From assembly GCA_034716535.1 (NCBI GenBank), contig JAYEJW010000695.1, positions 1-47,117 of the forward strand: a stretch of DNA of 47,117 nucleotides. Reading direction: 5' to 3'. The position numbers were made by a program, and so were the translations under genes. The notes under the pieces are model-generated. The model searched no databases, had not been told where the DNA came from, and saw nothing but the letters and a program-made list of their open reading frames with translations. Each line of letters begins with the position of its first letter. The first letter of the stretch is position 1. This DNA comes from JAYEJW01 sp034716535 (GTDB lineage Bacteria; Pseudomonadota; Gammaproteobacteria; Chromatiales; Chromatiaceae). Shown in pieces: positions 27,910 to 36,845 of the stretch.

Positions 27910-28734
27910 TCAACTCCGATTCCGTGACCCGTCCCGGCCTTTTGCCCGGGTACCGGTTCTTACACCTTCTTCTCCCGCGGCGGGGTCCCCCCCGGTGTCC
28001 GACCAACGGACCGCGAGCCCATTGCTGTAGCGCATATCGACAGTCCCCGGCCGTCCCGCCGCCGCCAGCGACGGATAGGCCCGGAGGAATCTGCTTACGC
28101 GCTCTTCGATCTGAAACTTGCCCAGCGCTAGGGTGAAACCCGTCCCGCACTGAAGCGTCCAGGCACCTCGGGAATCCAGGCTCAAACCGTCGACCGCGAG
28201 CCCCAGCACCGCGAAACGCGGTGCCCACGCCTGGTATCGGCTCACCACCAGAGCAGCCTGCTCGTCCGCGCCGGACAGCTGAGGCAGCCCTTGCGGTAGG
28301 GCCTCGCCCTCAGGACGAAAAACCACACCATCGGCGGTCGCCAGGCCGTCTGCGCCCCAGCGGGAGAACGGAACGTTCTCCTCGACGACAAGCGCCAGGC
28401 GATCCGGCCAGCGACGCCGCAAGCTCGCCGAGTGCACCCAAGGCAACGCTTCCAGGGCCGTCTTGAGCTCGGCCAGGTCCTGCGTCAGGATCCCTCCGTG
28501 GAGGTGGCCGATCACCGTCTCCTGCAACAGCTTTGGCGACAATCGCCGCAGCTCTCCGTCCACCGTCACGACCCGCACCGGCAGTTGTTCGGGTTCCCAG
28601 CGCACCAACAAGTAGCCGGCCGCGACCATCAATGTCAGAAGCACCAATGTCGAGAGCCAGCGCAACGAACGCCGCGCGGTGCTTGGCGCCACTTGCCGCG
28701 AACCCTTGCGAGCCGCTTCGTCAGTCCCGCTCAA
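27910..28734 (-). CDS. ftsQ: Cell division protein FtsQ
   Basis: A bitopic division protein of about 274 residues. A short cytoplasmic part precedes one transmembrane helix (W-L-S-T-L-V-L-L-T-L-M-V-A-A-G-Y, about residues 26-43), followed by a POTRA domain and the FtsQ beta domain. It links FtsK to FtsB and FtsL. I propose a TTG start at 28734, which overlaps ddl by 14 bp and has GGAG seven bases upstream; the longer frame has only out-of-family sequence. It stands between ddl and ftsA as usual. Confidence 0.88.
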   Translation of the reverse strand: MSGTDEAARKGSRQVAPSTARRSLRWLSTLVLLTLMVAAGYLLVRWEPEQLPVRVVTVDGELRRLSPKLLQETVIGHLHGGILTQDLAELKTALEALPWVHSASLRRRWPDRLALVVEENVPFSRWGADGLATADGVVFRPEGEALPQGLPQLSGADEQAALVVSRYQAWAPRFAVLGLAVDGLSLDSRGAWTLQCGTGFTLALGKFQIEERVSRFLRAYPSLAAAGRPGTVDMRYSNGLAVRWSDTGGDPAAGEEGVRTGTRAKGRDGSRNRS

Positions 28735-29644
28735 GACTGGTCTCCAGGATCCGCCACACGAGGGCGTCGAAATCGATACCGCGCGCGCGGGCCGCCATGG
28801 GCACAAGACTGTGGTCGGTCATACCGGGCACCGTGTTCACCTCAAGCAACTGAGGCTGGCCCTCGCCGTCCAACATGAAGTCGACCCGTCCCCAACCGCC
28901 GGCTCCGACGGCATCGAAGGCGGCCAGGGACAGCTCCTGCAGCCGCTGTTCGTCGGATTCGGACAAACCGCAGGGACAGAGATAGCGGGTGCTGTCGGCC
29001 TCGTACTTGGCCTCGTAGTCATAGAATGCGCGTGGGGTCTCCAGACGAATCAGCGGCAGGGCTTCGCGACCCAGGATGGCGCAGGTGTATTCGGCTCCGG
29101 TGATCCAACGTTCCGCGATGACAAGACCGTCGTACTGCGCCGCCGCCCGCCATGCGGCCGCCAGCTGATCCGGATCGTCGGCCCGTGCCATCCCGATGCT
29201 GGATCCCTCCTGGGCAGGTTTGACCATGAGCGGGAAACCCACTTGCGCCGCCAACGGCAGGTCCGTTTCCGCACGCAGGAGGACGAAATCCGCCGTCGAC
29301 AATCCGCATCCCCGCCAGGCGAGCTTGCAGCGGTACTTGTCCATCCCCAGGGCCGAGCCCAGAACGCCAGAGCCGGTGTAGTGCAGACCGATGCTCTCCA
29401 ACGCACCCTGGATCTGCCCGTCCTCGCCACCGCGACCGTGCAGCATGATGAACACCCGGTCGTAGCCGCCTGTACGCAAGTGCTCCAGGGTGGCCGCATC
29501 CGGATCGAGCGCATGCACATCGACGCCCTGCCGCTGAAGGGCTCCCAGGACGGCGTTGCCGCTCTTCAAGGAGATCTCGCGCTCGGCCGATTGGCCGCCG
29601 AGGAGCAACGCCACCTTGCCGAACCTGGACGCATCTGCCCTCAT
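28721..29644 (-). CDS. ddl: D-alanine--D-alanine ligase
   Basis: A 307-residue ATP-grasp ligase that makes D-Ala-D-Ala for the MurF step. The N-terminal G-G-x-S-A-E-R-E-I-S-L motif near residues 16-26, the H-G-R-G-G-E-D-G-Q-I-Q-G segment near 69-80 and the C-terminal L-L-E-V-N-T-V-P-G-M near 265-274 are characteristic. The length equals the DdlB type. It begins 5 bp after the murB stop with a GGGGGA Shine-Dalgarno sequence. Confidence 0.96.
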   Translation of the reverse strand: MRADASRFGKVALLLGGQSAEREISLKSGNAVLGALQRQGVDVHALDPDAATLEHLRTGGYDRVFIMLHGRGGEDGQIQGALESIGLHYTGSGVLGSALGMDKYRCKLAWRGCGLSTADFVLLRAETDLPLAAQVGFPLMVKPAQEGSSIGMARADDPDQLAAAWRAAAQYDGLVIAERWITGAEYTCAILGREALPLIRLETPRAFYDYEAKYEADSTRYLCPCGLSESDEQRLQELSLAAFDAVGAGGWGRVDFMLDGEGQPQLLEVNTVPGMTDHSLVPMAARARGIDFDALVWRILETSLERD

Positions 29645-29648
29645 GAGC

Positions 29649-30545
29649 TCATCCCCCGACCCGGCGCACTTCGGGCATCAACCGAACGCCACTCGTACGC
29701 TCCACTTCCGCCTGCACCTTCTCAATGAGCAGGGCGATGTCCCGGGCACTCGCATCGCCCCTGTTGATGATGAAATTGGCATGCTTTTCAGACACCTGAG
29801 CGCCGCCCAAGCGCATCCCCTTGAGTCCCGCCGCGTCGATGAGCCGCGCGGCGTGGTCACCGGGCGGGTTACGGAACACGGACCCACAGCTCGGCAGCCC
29901 GATAGGCTGCGCCCGACCGCGCTGCTCCAGGAGCTCGCGGATGCGCTCCAGGCAAGCCGCGGCGTCTCCCTCATCAAGCTCCAGCTCCACGTCCAGGAAC
30001 CACTCCCCGGAAACGCCCTGGACCTGACGGTAACCAATGCGGAACTCCGCCGGCATCCGCTCCCGGACCTCCCCGACCCGGTCAATGGTCCGCACCCGCC
30101 GTACCCGGGACCAGGTCTCGCCACCGTAAGCCCCCGCATTCATGGCCAGCGCCCCGCCCATGGTGCCCGGGATTCCGGCCAGGAACTCCACCCCCGTGAG
30201 CCCGAACCTGGCTGCAAAACGCGCCGCTTTCGCGCAGGAGACACCGGCCTCGGCGCGGACTGCGCGATCCCCCACCCGCTCCAGGGCACCAAGACAGCCC
30301 TGCGTTTGAATCACCGTGCCCGCAAAACCCGCATCGCTCACAAGCAGGTTGCTGCCCAGCCCCAGCCAGAGCAAGGGCTCGCTTGGATCCACTGTCGAGA
30401 GGAAGGCCCCCACGTCGGCCGCATCGGCCGGGCGGTAAAAGCGCCGCGCCGGACCCCCCACCCGCCAACTGGTGTGGCGGGCGAGGGGCTCGTCCCAGCG
30501 CAGCTCGCCGCGCAGCGTCCCGGCCTGTGGATCCCTTCGACTCAT
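29649..30545 (-). CDS. murB: UDP-N-acetylmuramate dehydrogenase MurB
   Basis: A 298-residue flavoenzyme that reduces enolpyruvyl-UDP-GlcNAc with NADPH. The FAD-binding parts T-S-W-R-V-G-G-P-A near residues 25-33 and G-x-G-S-N-L-L-V near 62-69 are present, as is the catalytic S-C-G-S-V-F-R-N-P near residue 223 and the C-terminal E-K-H-A-N-F-I-I-N segment. It has the short type II layout. It follows murC after 135 bp without a 4-nt overlap, one of the looser joints of the cluster. Confidence 0.96.
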   Translation of the reverse strand: MSRRDPQAGTLRGELRWDEPLARHTSWRVGGPARRFYRPADAADVGAFLSTVDPSEPLLWLGLGSNLLVSDAGFAGTVIQTQGCLGALERVGDRAVRAEAGVSCAKAARFAARFGLTGVEFLAGIPGTMGGALAMNAGAYGGETWSRVRRVRTIDRVGEVRERMPAEFRIGYRQVQGVSGEWFLDVELELDEGDAAACLERIRELLEQRGRAQPIGLPSCGSVFRNPPGDHAARLIDAAGLKGMRLGGAQVSEKHANFIINRGDASARDIALLIEKVQAEVERTSGVRLMPEVRRVGG

Positions 30546-30680
30546 CGGTTGCGCCGAACCCCGCCGGGCGCCGCCGGCAGACGTTTCCCCGTCACCGGAC
30601 CCGCCGGACGCAGACCGCCCAAACGCAGGCTCGGCAGGTTGCCGCGAAGCGGCTCCCCACAGCCCATGTGTAAACGCCGC

Positions 30681-32129
30681 CTAACCATCGCCTCCATCCT
30701 CACTCCCCCCTTTTTGCATCAGATCGGGCAGCCTGGCCGCAAGGGCCCCAATGTCCCCGGCCCCGAGTGTCAGCACCAGATCGCCATCCCCCACCAGATT
30801 GCCCAGCACCCGCGGCACATCCTGCAGGTCCTGGACGAACACCGGATCCACCTCGCCGCGGGCGCGGATCGCCCGGCTCAGACTGCGGCCGTCGGCACCC
30901 GGAATCGGCGCCTCGCCCGCCGCATAGACGTTGCACAGAACCAGCACGTCGGCGCTCGAGAGCACCTGAACGAAGTCGTCGAACTGCTCCTGGGTACGGG
31001 TGTAGCGGTGGGGCTGGAAGACCAGCACCAACCGTCGCCCGGGCCAGCCGTGCCGAGCGGCATCCAAGGTCGCCATCACCTCGCGGGGATGGTGTCCATA
31101 GTCGTCGACCAGCACGAGCCGCCGGCCGGCCGCATCCCTGATCTCTTCCACGACGAAGCGCCGACCGATGCCCTGAAAACCCGCGAGGGCACGACCGATG
31201 GCCGCCTCGTCCACCCCCAGCTCCAGGGCAACCGTAATGGCGGAAAGGGCGTTGAGCACGTTATGGTGCCCCGGCAGATTGAGCTTCATCGGCAATGCCG
31301 CCTTCTGCCCCGGGAAACGTACCGAGAAGTGCATGTGCAGGCCCTCCTGGCGGATGTCCTCCGCACGCACGTCGGCCTCCGGGCACGTGCCATAGGTCCG
31401 CACGGGCCGGGAGATCAGGGGCAGCAGGGAACGCACCTCGTCATCGTCGATGCAGAGCACCGCCAGCCCGTAGAAGGGGAGGTGGTGCAGGAACTCCATG
31501 AAGGTCCCGCGCAACCGGTTGAAGTCGTTGCCGTAGGTGCGCATGTGATCGGCGTCGATATTCGTCAGCACGGCCAGCATGGGCTGCAGATAAAGGAAAG
31601 AGGCATCGCTCTCGTCCGCCTCCGCCACCAGGTATTGGCTGGTGCCCAGTCGGGCGTTGGCGCCGGCGCTGTTGAGCCGCCCGCCGATGACGAACGTCGG
31701 GTCCAGCCCCCCCTCTGCGAGCACGCTGGCCACCAGACTGGTCGTCGTCGTCTTGCCGTGCGTACCGGCTACGGCCACGCCATAATAAAAACGCATGAGC
31801 TCGGCGAGCATCTCCGCCCGCCGCACCACAGGGATCCGTTGCTCGCGTGCGTGGCGGATCTCAGGGTTGGCCTCGTCGATGGCGCTCGAGACCACCACCG
31901 CGTCCGCCCCCTGCGCCTGCTCCGCACGGTGCCCGACATACAGGGTCACTCCAAGACCTTCCAGGCGCCGGGTCGTGTCGCTCGCACGCAGATCAGAACC
32001 GGAGACCCGGTACCCCAGGTTGGCCATGAGCTCGGCGATGCCGCTCATGCCCGAGCCGCCGATTCCGATGAAGTGCAGGTGGCGTATGCGCCCCATGCGG
32101 CTGGCACTATGCCCATGATCCCTATTCAT
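30681..32129 (-). CDS. murC: UDP-N-acetylmuramate--L-alanine ligase MurC
   Basis: A 482-residue Mur ligase that adds the first residue of the stem peptide. The N-terminal UDP-binding domain has F-I-G-I-G-G-S-G-M-S-G-I near residues 20-31, and the ATP loop A-G-T-H-G-K-T-T-T is near 118-126. The D-D-Y-G-H-H-P motif near residue 345 is typical of MurC. The ATG at 32129 overlaps the murG stop by 4 nt (ATGA). Confidence 0.97.
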   Translation of the reverse strand: MNRDHGHSASRMGRIRHLHFIGIGGSGMSGIAELMANLGYRVSGSDLRASDTTRRLEGLGVTLYVGHRAEQAQGADAVVVSSAIDEANPEIRHAREQRIPVVRRAEMLAELMRFYYGVAVAGTHGKTTTTSLVASVLAEGGLDPTFVIGGRLNSAGANARLGTSQYLVAEADESDASFLYLQPMLAVLTNIDADHMRTYGNDFNRLRGTFMEFLHHLPFYGLAVLCIDDDEVRSLLPLISRPVRTYGTCPEADVRAEDIRQEGLHMHFSVRFPGQKAALPMKLNLPGHHNVLNALSAITVALELGVDEAAIGRALAGFQGIGRRFVVEEIRDAAGRRLVLVDDYGHHPREVMATLDAARHGWPGRRLVLVFQPHRYTRTQEQFDDFVQVLSSADVLVLCNVYAAGEAPIPGADGRSLSRAIRARGEVDPVFVQDLQDVPRVLGNLVGDGDLVLTLGAGDIGALAARLPDLMQKGGSEDGGDG

Positions 32130-33205
32130 GTCCTGCGCGCCTCCCAACAGGCCGCAGCGATGCGCTCCGCCGCCTCCGGCTCGGCGCGATTGCGGGCAGC
32201 CTCCGCCATGGCCTCGAGCCGTTTTGGATCGGCGAGCAATTCCGCCAGGATCGCGCCCAGAGAATCGGGCGTGAGATCAGTTTGCGGAACCAGCCGGGCG
32301 GCGCCCACGTCCGCAAGATAACGGGCATTGGCCGTCTGGTGATCGTCCACCGCGTAGGGATAGGGCACCAGCACCGAGCCCACCCCCGCTGCGGCGAGCT
32401 CCGAGACCGTCAGCGCGCCCGCCCGGCACACGACCAGATCCGCCCAGCCGTAGGCCGCGGCCATGTCGGCGATAAAGGGCGTCACCTCGGCCGTCACTCC
32501 CGCCGCTTCGTAGGCGGAACGGGCCGCTTCCAGGGTGCGCTCCCCCGCCTGATGGCGGATCTGCGGCCGCCGCTCAAAGGGCAGCGTCGCCACGGCAAAG
32601 GCCACCGTCTCATTCAACACCTTCGCCCCCAGGGAACCGCCGAGTACAAGAAGCCTGTGCGGACCCGTACGCCCGACAAGGCGCTCCACCGGCGGGGGCA
32701 ACAGCGCAATCTCGGGCCGGACGGGATTGCCGCAAGCCACCGCCCCGCGCGAGGCGGGAAAGCTCCCGGGAAACGCCTCGAAGACCCGGTCGGCGATCCG
32801 GGACAGCCACTTGTTTGTGAGCCCCGGGATCTGGTTCTGCTCGTGGATCACAAGGGGCATGCCCAGCGCGCGGGCCATGAGCCCACCGGGCCCGGACGCG
32901 AAGCCCCCCATTCCGAGAACCAGACTCGGCCGGCGCCGGCGCAGGATCTCCGCCGCCTGACGCAGCGCCACAAGAAGGCGCCAGGGTACGGCCAGCACCT
33001 GCTTGGCCCCTTTTCCGCGCAGACCCTCGATACTGATCCACTCCAGGGAGAAGCCCTGCGCCGGCACCAGGCGCGCCTCCAGACCCCGCCGGGTTCCGAT
33101 CCAGAACACCTCCATGCCCTGGTCTCTGAGCAGATTGGCCACTGCCAACGCCGGGAAGACGTGGCCCCCCGTCCCGCCTGCCATGACTGCTACGCATGAG
33201 CCCAT
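32126..33205 (-). CDS. murG: Lipid II synthase MurG
   Basis: A 359-residue GT-B glycosyltransferase at the inner face of the membrane that adds GlcNAc to lipid I. The first G-loop M-A-G-G-T-G-G-H-V-F-P near residues 8-18, H-E-Q-N near 125 and the UDP-GlcNAc site with V-C-R-A-G-A-L-T-V-S-E near 260 are visible. The ATG at 33205 has GGAGG six bases upstream and overlaps ftsW by 16 bp; the open frame continues upstream only as a shadow of ftsW. Confidence 0.97.
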   Translation of the reverse strand: MGSCVAVMAGGTGGHVFPALAVANLLRDQGMEVFWIGTRRGLEARLVPAQGFSLEWISIEGLRGKGAKQVLAVPWRLLVALRQAAEILRRRRPSLVLGMGGFASGPGGLMARALGMPLVIHEQNQIPGLTNKWLSRIADRVFEAFPGSFPASRGAVACGNPVRPEIALLPPPVERLVGRTGPHRLLVLGGSLGAKVLNETVAFAVATLPFERRPQIRHQAGERTLEAARSAYEAAGVTAEVTPFIADMAAAYGWADLVVCRAGALTVSELAAAGVGSVLVPYPYAVDDHQTANARYLADVGAARLVPQTDLTPDSLGAILAELLADPKRLEAMAEAARNRAEPEAAERIAAACWEARRT

Positions 33206-34386
33206 CGCATCCCTCCAACGGGTCCTGTCTCCGCCGTCCTTCGACGCAGATCCGCATCGATGCGCAGCAAGAGGCCCGCCGCCATGCAGGCGACGATCAG
33301 GCTGTTGCTCCCGTAGCTCATGAAGGGCAGGGTGAGTCCCTTGGTGGGGAGCAGGCCCACGTTGACCCCGATGTTGACCAGGGCCTGGATCCCGATGCCG
33401 AGACCAAAACCATGGGCCGCGTAGGCGGCGAAGCACCAGCCTGCCTGCTCTGCACGGGCGCCGATCTGAAATGCCCGCAACACGATGAAGGCGAAGGCGG
33501 CGATCACAACCAGCGTGCCGAAAAGCCCGAACTCCTCACCGATGACCGCCATGAGGAAGTCGGTGTGAGCCTCCGGCAGGAAAAACTGCTTCTGGATGCC
33601 GTTGCCGAGGCCCACGCCAAACCATTCGCCGCGGCCGAATGCAATGAGCGCCTGAGAGAGCTGAAAGCCGGTGTCGAACGGATCGGCAAAGGGATCAAGG
33701 AACGAAGTGACACGCTGCAACCGATAGGGCTCCAAGGCCACCAGAGTCCCGAGCGCCGCTGCCACCAACCCCATCAGGACGGAGAAGTGGAACACTTGAA
33801 CACCACCCAGGAACAGCATTCCGAGCACCGTCGCCAACAGCACCGCCGTGGTTCCAAAATCGGGCTGGGCCATGATCAGCGTGCTCGCCGCGACCATGAG
33901 GGCCATGGGTTTGAGGAAGCCGGACAGGCGCGTGGCCACTTCCTCGTGCCGGCGCACCAGATAGCCCGACACATAGATGACGGCGAAGAACTTCATGAGC
34001 TCGGAGCTCTGCAGATTGAGCGGCCCGAGGGGGATCCAGCGGGTAGCCCCGTTGACCGTGCGTCCCACGCCCGGCACCAGGACCAGGACCAGCAATGCAA
34101 TCCCAAGGAAGAAAAGGACCGTACCGGACTTCTCCCACCAGACTAGAGGTACAGCGTAAACTGCGATTCCCGCGGCCAACGCAAGGCCGAGCGTCAAAGC
34201 GTGACGAATGACGAAATGGAACGGGGCGTCGAACATGCGGTCGGCGATGGGCATGGACGCGGAGGCCACCATGAGGAAACCGAAGCCGACCAGGAACAAT
34301 ACGCAGGCCAGCAGCGCCCAATCGATCTCCATGGGTCGCTCCCTGCGCCGCCGCTGCCTGCCGTTGGGTTGCGCCTCGGCGCTCAC
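33190..34386 (-). CDS. ftsW: Septal peptidoglycan glycosyltransferase FtsW
   Basis: A 398-residue SEDS protein with about ten transmembrane helices that polymerises lipid II at the septum with FtsI. The signature parts L-N-L-Q-S-S-E-L-M-K near residues 122-131, a conserved M-A-Q-P-D-F-G-T near 172 and P-F-M-S-Y-G-G/S-N-S near 352 are present; this protein has Y-G-S-N where Y-G-G is more usual. It starts with GTG overlapping the murD stop by 4 nt (GTGA). The basic N-terminal tail is cytoplasmic. Confidence 0.96.
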   Translation of the reverse strand: MSAEAQPNGRQRRRRERPMEIDWALLACVLFLVGFGFLMVASASMPIADRMFDAPFHFVIRHALTLGLALAAGIAVYAVPLVWWEKSGTVLFFLGIALLVLVLVPGVGRTVNGATRWIPLGPLNLQSSELMKFFAVIYVSGYLVRRHEEVATRLSGFLKPMALMVAASTLIMAQPDFGTTAVLLATVLGMLFLGGVQVFHFSVLMGLVAAALGTLVALEPYRLQRVTSFLDPFADPFDTGFQLSQALIAFGRGEWFGVGLGNGIQKQFFLPEAHTDFLMAVIGEEFGLFGTLVVIAAFAFIVLRAFQIGARAEQAGWCFAAYAAHGFGLGIGIQALVNIGVNVGLLPTKGLTLPFMSYGSNSLIVACMAAGLLLRIDADLRRRTAETGPVGGMRWAHA

Positions 34387-35753
34387 GACGGCAATCTCTC
34401 CACCGCCGCCGCAAAAACACGGCCCCGGTGCTCATAGTTGTCGAACATGTCGAAGCTCGCGCACCCGGGGGAAAGCAGCACGCAGTCGCCCGGCTGTGCG
34501 GCCTCGGCCGCGAGCGCCACCGCTCCGTCCATGTCCTTCCCATGCAGCAGCGACACCCGCCCCGCGAGCACCCGCTCGATCATGAGCGCGTCCCGGCCGA
34601 TCAGGACCACCGCCCGGGCCGTCCTTTCCACGGCGGCCACCAGAGAGCTGAAGTCCGCACCCTTGCAGTCTCCTCCCGCGATGAGCACCGCCCGGGTGGA
34701 CCCTCTCGGGGAGATCAATCCGTCCAACGCGGCAACCGTGGCGCCGGGGTTGGTACCCTTGGAGTCGTCATACCAGCGAACGCCACGCTTCTCCGCCACA
34801 AGGGCGGTGCGGTGCGGTAGGCCCTTGAAGGTGCGCAAGGCCTCGATCATCGCATCTTGAGGCAATCCGCACGCCTCTCCCATGGCCAGGGCGGCCAGCG
34901 CGTTGGCCAGATTATGGCGGCCGGCCACGGCGAGCTCCCGCGCCGCAAGCAGCGGACTGCGGCCCCTGGCAAGCCAGACTTCACCGGCCTGCTCACGGAG
35001 CCCGAAGTCGTCATCGAGTGTGGGGTTGCCCAGGGTGAATCCGCACTCCCTGTGCGCGCCTGGGGCCATGGCGCAAACCACCGGGTCGTCTCGGTTCAGG
35101 ACGGCGGTCCGCGCACCCCTGAAGATCCGCGCCTTCGCGGCCGCGTAGGCCGCCAGATCGGGATAGCGATCCATGTGGTCCGGCGAGACGTTGAGTACCG
35201 TCGCGACCTGCGGCTCCAGCGTCTCGGTGGATTCGAGCTGAAAGCTCGACAGCTCCAACACGTAGAGCTCCACCCCCTCGGCGAGCAGGTCCAGGGCAGG
35301 GTCCCCCAGGTTGCCGCCGACGGCCACCCGGATGTCGGCCAGGCGCGCCATCTGGCCCAACAGGGTCGTAACCGTACTCTTCCCGTTTGAGCCCGTGATG
35401 GCCGCCACCGGCGCCTGCGCCGCGCGGGCGAAAAGCTCGATGTCACCGAGGATCGGCACACCGCGCGCCGCCGCCGCGGCCAACTGCGGCTCGTCCAAGG
35501 GCACACCGGGGCTCACAACCAGCCGCTCGGCCGCCGCAAAGACGTGGGGCTCGAACCCGCCGACGAACAGGGCGACGTCCGGAATCTCTTCACGCGCCTG
35601 CCCCAGACCCGGGGGACTCGGACGTGAATCGACCACGGCCACCGGCAGGCCCTGGGCACGCAGGTAGCGGGCGCAGGACAGGCCGGTCTTACCCAGACCC
35701 ACCACCAGGGTCTTGGGTTCCGCCGCTTGCTCTGTCGGTTGCGCCATGCCCAT
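34383..35753 (-). CDS. murD: UDP-N-acetylmuramoylalanine--D-glutamate ligase MurD
   Basis: A 456-residue Mur ligase that adds D-Glu. It shows V-V-G-L-G-K-T-G-L-S near residues 17-26, the ATP loop T-G-S-N-G-K-S-T near 115-122, N-V-S-P-D-H-M-D-R near 188 and the C-terminal L-L-S-P-G-C-A-S-F-D-M-F near 425. The ATG at 35753 or the second ATG six bases later may be used; neither has a strong Shine-Dalgarno sequence. The open frame upstream of this start is a shadow of mraY. It lies 8 bp after mraY. Confidence 0.96.
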   Translation of the reverse strand: MGMAQPTEQAAEPKTLVVGLGKTGLSCARYLRAQGLPVAVVDSRPSPPGLGQAREEIPDVALFVGGFEPHVFAAAERLVVSPGVPLDEPQLAAAAARGVPILGDIELFARAAQAPVAAITGSNGKSTVTTLLGQMARLADIRVAVGGNLGDPALDLLAEGVELYVLELSSFQLESTETLEPQVATVLNVSPDHMDRYPDLAAYAAAKARIFRGARTAVLNRDDPVVCAMAPGAHRECGFTLGNPTLDDDFGLREQAGEVWLARGRSPLLAARELAVAGRHNLANALAALAMGEACGLPQDAMIEALRTFKGLPHRTALVAEKRGVRWYDDSKGTNPGATVAALDGLISPRGSTRAVLIAGGDCKGADFSSLVAAVERTARAVVLIGRDALMIERVLAGRVSLLHGKDMDGAVALAAEAAQPGDCVLLSPGCASFDMFDNYEHRGRVFAAAVERLPS

Positions 35754-35761
35754 GGTTGGTC

Positions 35762-36844
35762 TCAGCGGATCTTCAGACTCGCCAGCCCCACCAGGACCAG
35801 AATCACGGTGAGAATCCAAAATCGGACGATCACACGCGGCTCGGGCCAGCCCTGGAGCTCGAAATGGTGGTGCAGGGGCGCCATGCGAAAGATGCGGCGC
35901 CCGGTCAGCTTGAAGGAGGCCACCTGCAACATGACCGACAGCGTCTCGGCCACGAAAACCCCTCCCATGATCAAAAGCACCAGCTCCTGGCGCGCCGCCG
36001 CGGCAACGACACCGAGAGCCGCCCCCAGGGCCAGTGCCCCGACGTCCCCCATGAACACCTGGGCCGGATAGGCGTTGAACCAGAGGAAGCCGAGACCCGC
36101 TCCAACCAGGGCGGCACAGAATACGACCACCTCGCCGATGCCTGGGATGTAGGGGATCTTCAGATAATCCGCAAAGTCCACATGGCCCGCGGCGTAGACG
36201 AAGATGGCCAAGGCGCCACACACCAATACCGTCGGCATCACCGCGAGCCCGTCGAGACCATCCGTGAGGTTGACTGCGTTGCTGGAGCCCACGATCACGA
36301 AGTAGGTCAATGCGATGAACCAGGGTCCGAGCTGGAACGAGACGTCCTTGAGATAGGGAATCAGCAGGGCGGTCTCCGCGGGGGTGGATGCGACGCTGTA
36401 GAGATAAACGGCCGCGCCGAGCCCAGCGACCGACTGCCACAGATATTTGTAACGGGCAGCAAGTCCCCGGGCATCCTTGAGCACCAGCTTCCTGTAGTCG
36501 TCGACCAATCCGATGGCGCCGAACGCAAGGGTGACCAGCAGCACCAGCCACACGTACCGGTTCGAGAGGTCGGCCCACAAGAGGGTACTCGCACCGATCG
36601 CCACGAGCATCAGGGCCCCGCCCATGGTCGGTGTTCCCGCCTTGGAGAGGTGGCTCTGGGGCCCGTCGTCGCGCACCGTCTGACCGATCTTGTATCGGGT
36701 GAGACGGCGGATCATCGCCGGCCCCACCAGGAAGGAGATGACAAGCGCCGTGAGCACCCCCAGGATCGCCCGCAGGGTCAAATAACGAACGACGTAGAAT
36801 CCGCTGTCGAACTGACCGAGCCATTCAGCCAGATAGAGCAACAT
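35762..36844 (-). CDS. mraY: Phospho-MurNAc-pentapeptide translocase MraY
   Basis: A 360-residue membrane enzyme, the same length as in E. coli, that makes lipid I from undecaprenyl phosphate. It has about ten transmembrane helices and the catalytic segments G-T-P-T-M-G-G near residue 70, L-V-D-D-Y-R-K near 113-119, N-L-T-D-G-L-D-G-L near 192 and the H-H-H loop P-L-H-H-H-F-E near 322. Its start lies one base after the murF stop codon read on the minus strand. The likely Shine-Dalgarno sequence is the end of an 11-base G run inside murF. Confidence 0.97.
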   Translation of the reverse strand: MLLYLAEWLGQFDSGFYVVRYLTLRAILGVLTALVISFLVGPAMIRRLTRYKIGQTVRDDGPQSHLSKAGTPTMGGALMLVAIGASTLLWADLSNRYVWLVLLVTLAFGAIGLVDDYRKLVLKDARGLAARYKYLWQSVAGLGAAVYLYSVASTPAETALLIPYLKDVSFQLGPWFIALTYFVIVGSSNAVNLTDGLDGLAVMPTVLVCGALAIFVYAAGHVDFADYLKIPYIPGIGEVVVFCAALVGAGLGFLWFNAYPAQVFMGDVGALALGAALGVVAAAARQELVLLIMGGVFVAETLSVMLQVASFKLTGRRIFRMAPLHHHFELQGWPEPRVIVRFWILTVILVLVGLASLKIR

Positions 36845-36845
36845 G

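Noticed and set aside
29556..32321. 921-codon open frame on the plus strand
   Set aside because: It runs antisense through ddl, murB and murC; the composition is Arg/Pro/His-rich and shows no family motif.
35754..36824. Possible N-terminal extension of murD to about 813 residues
   Set aside because: The added part lies out of frame inside mraY and has no membrane or ligase features; murD homology starts at 35753.
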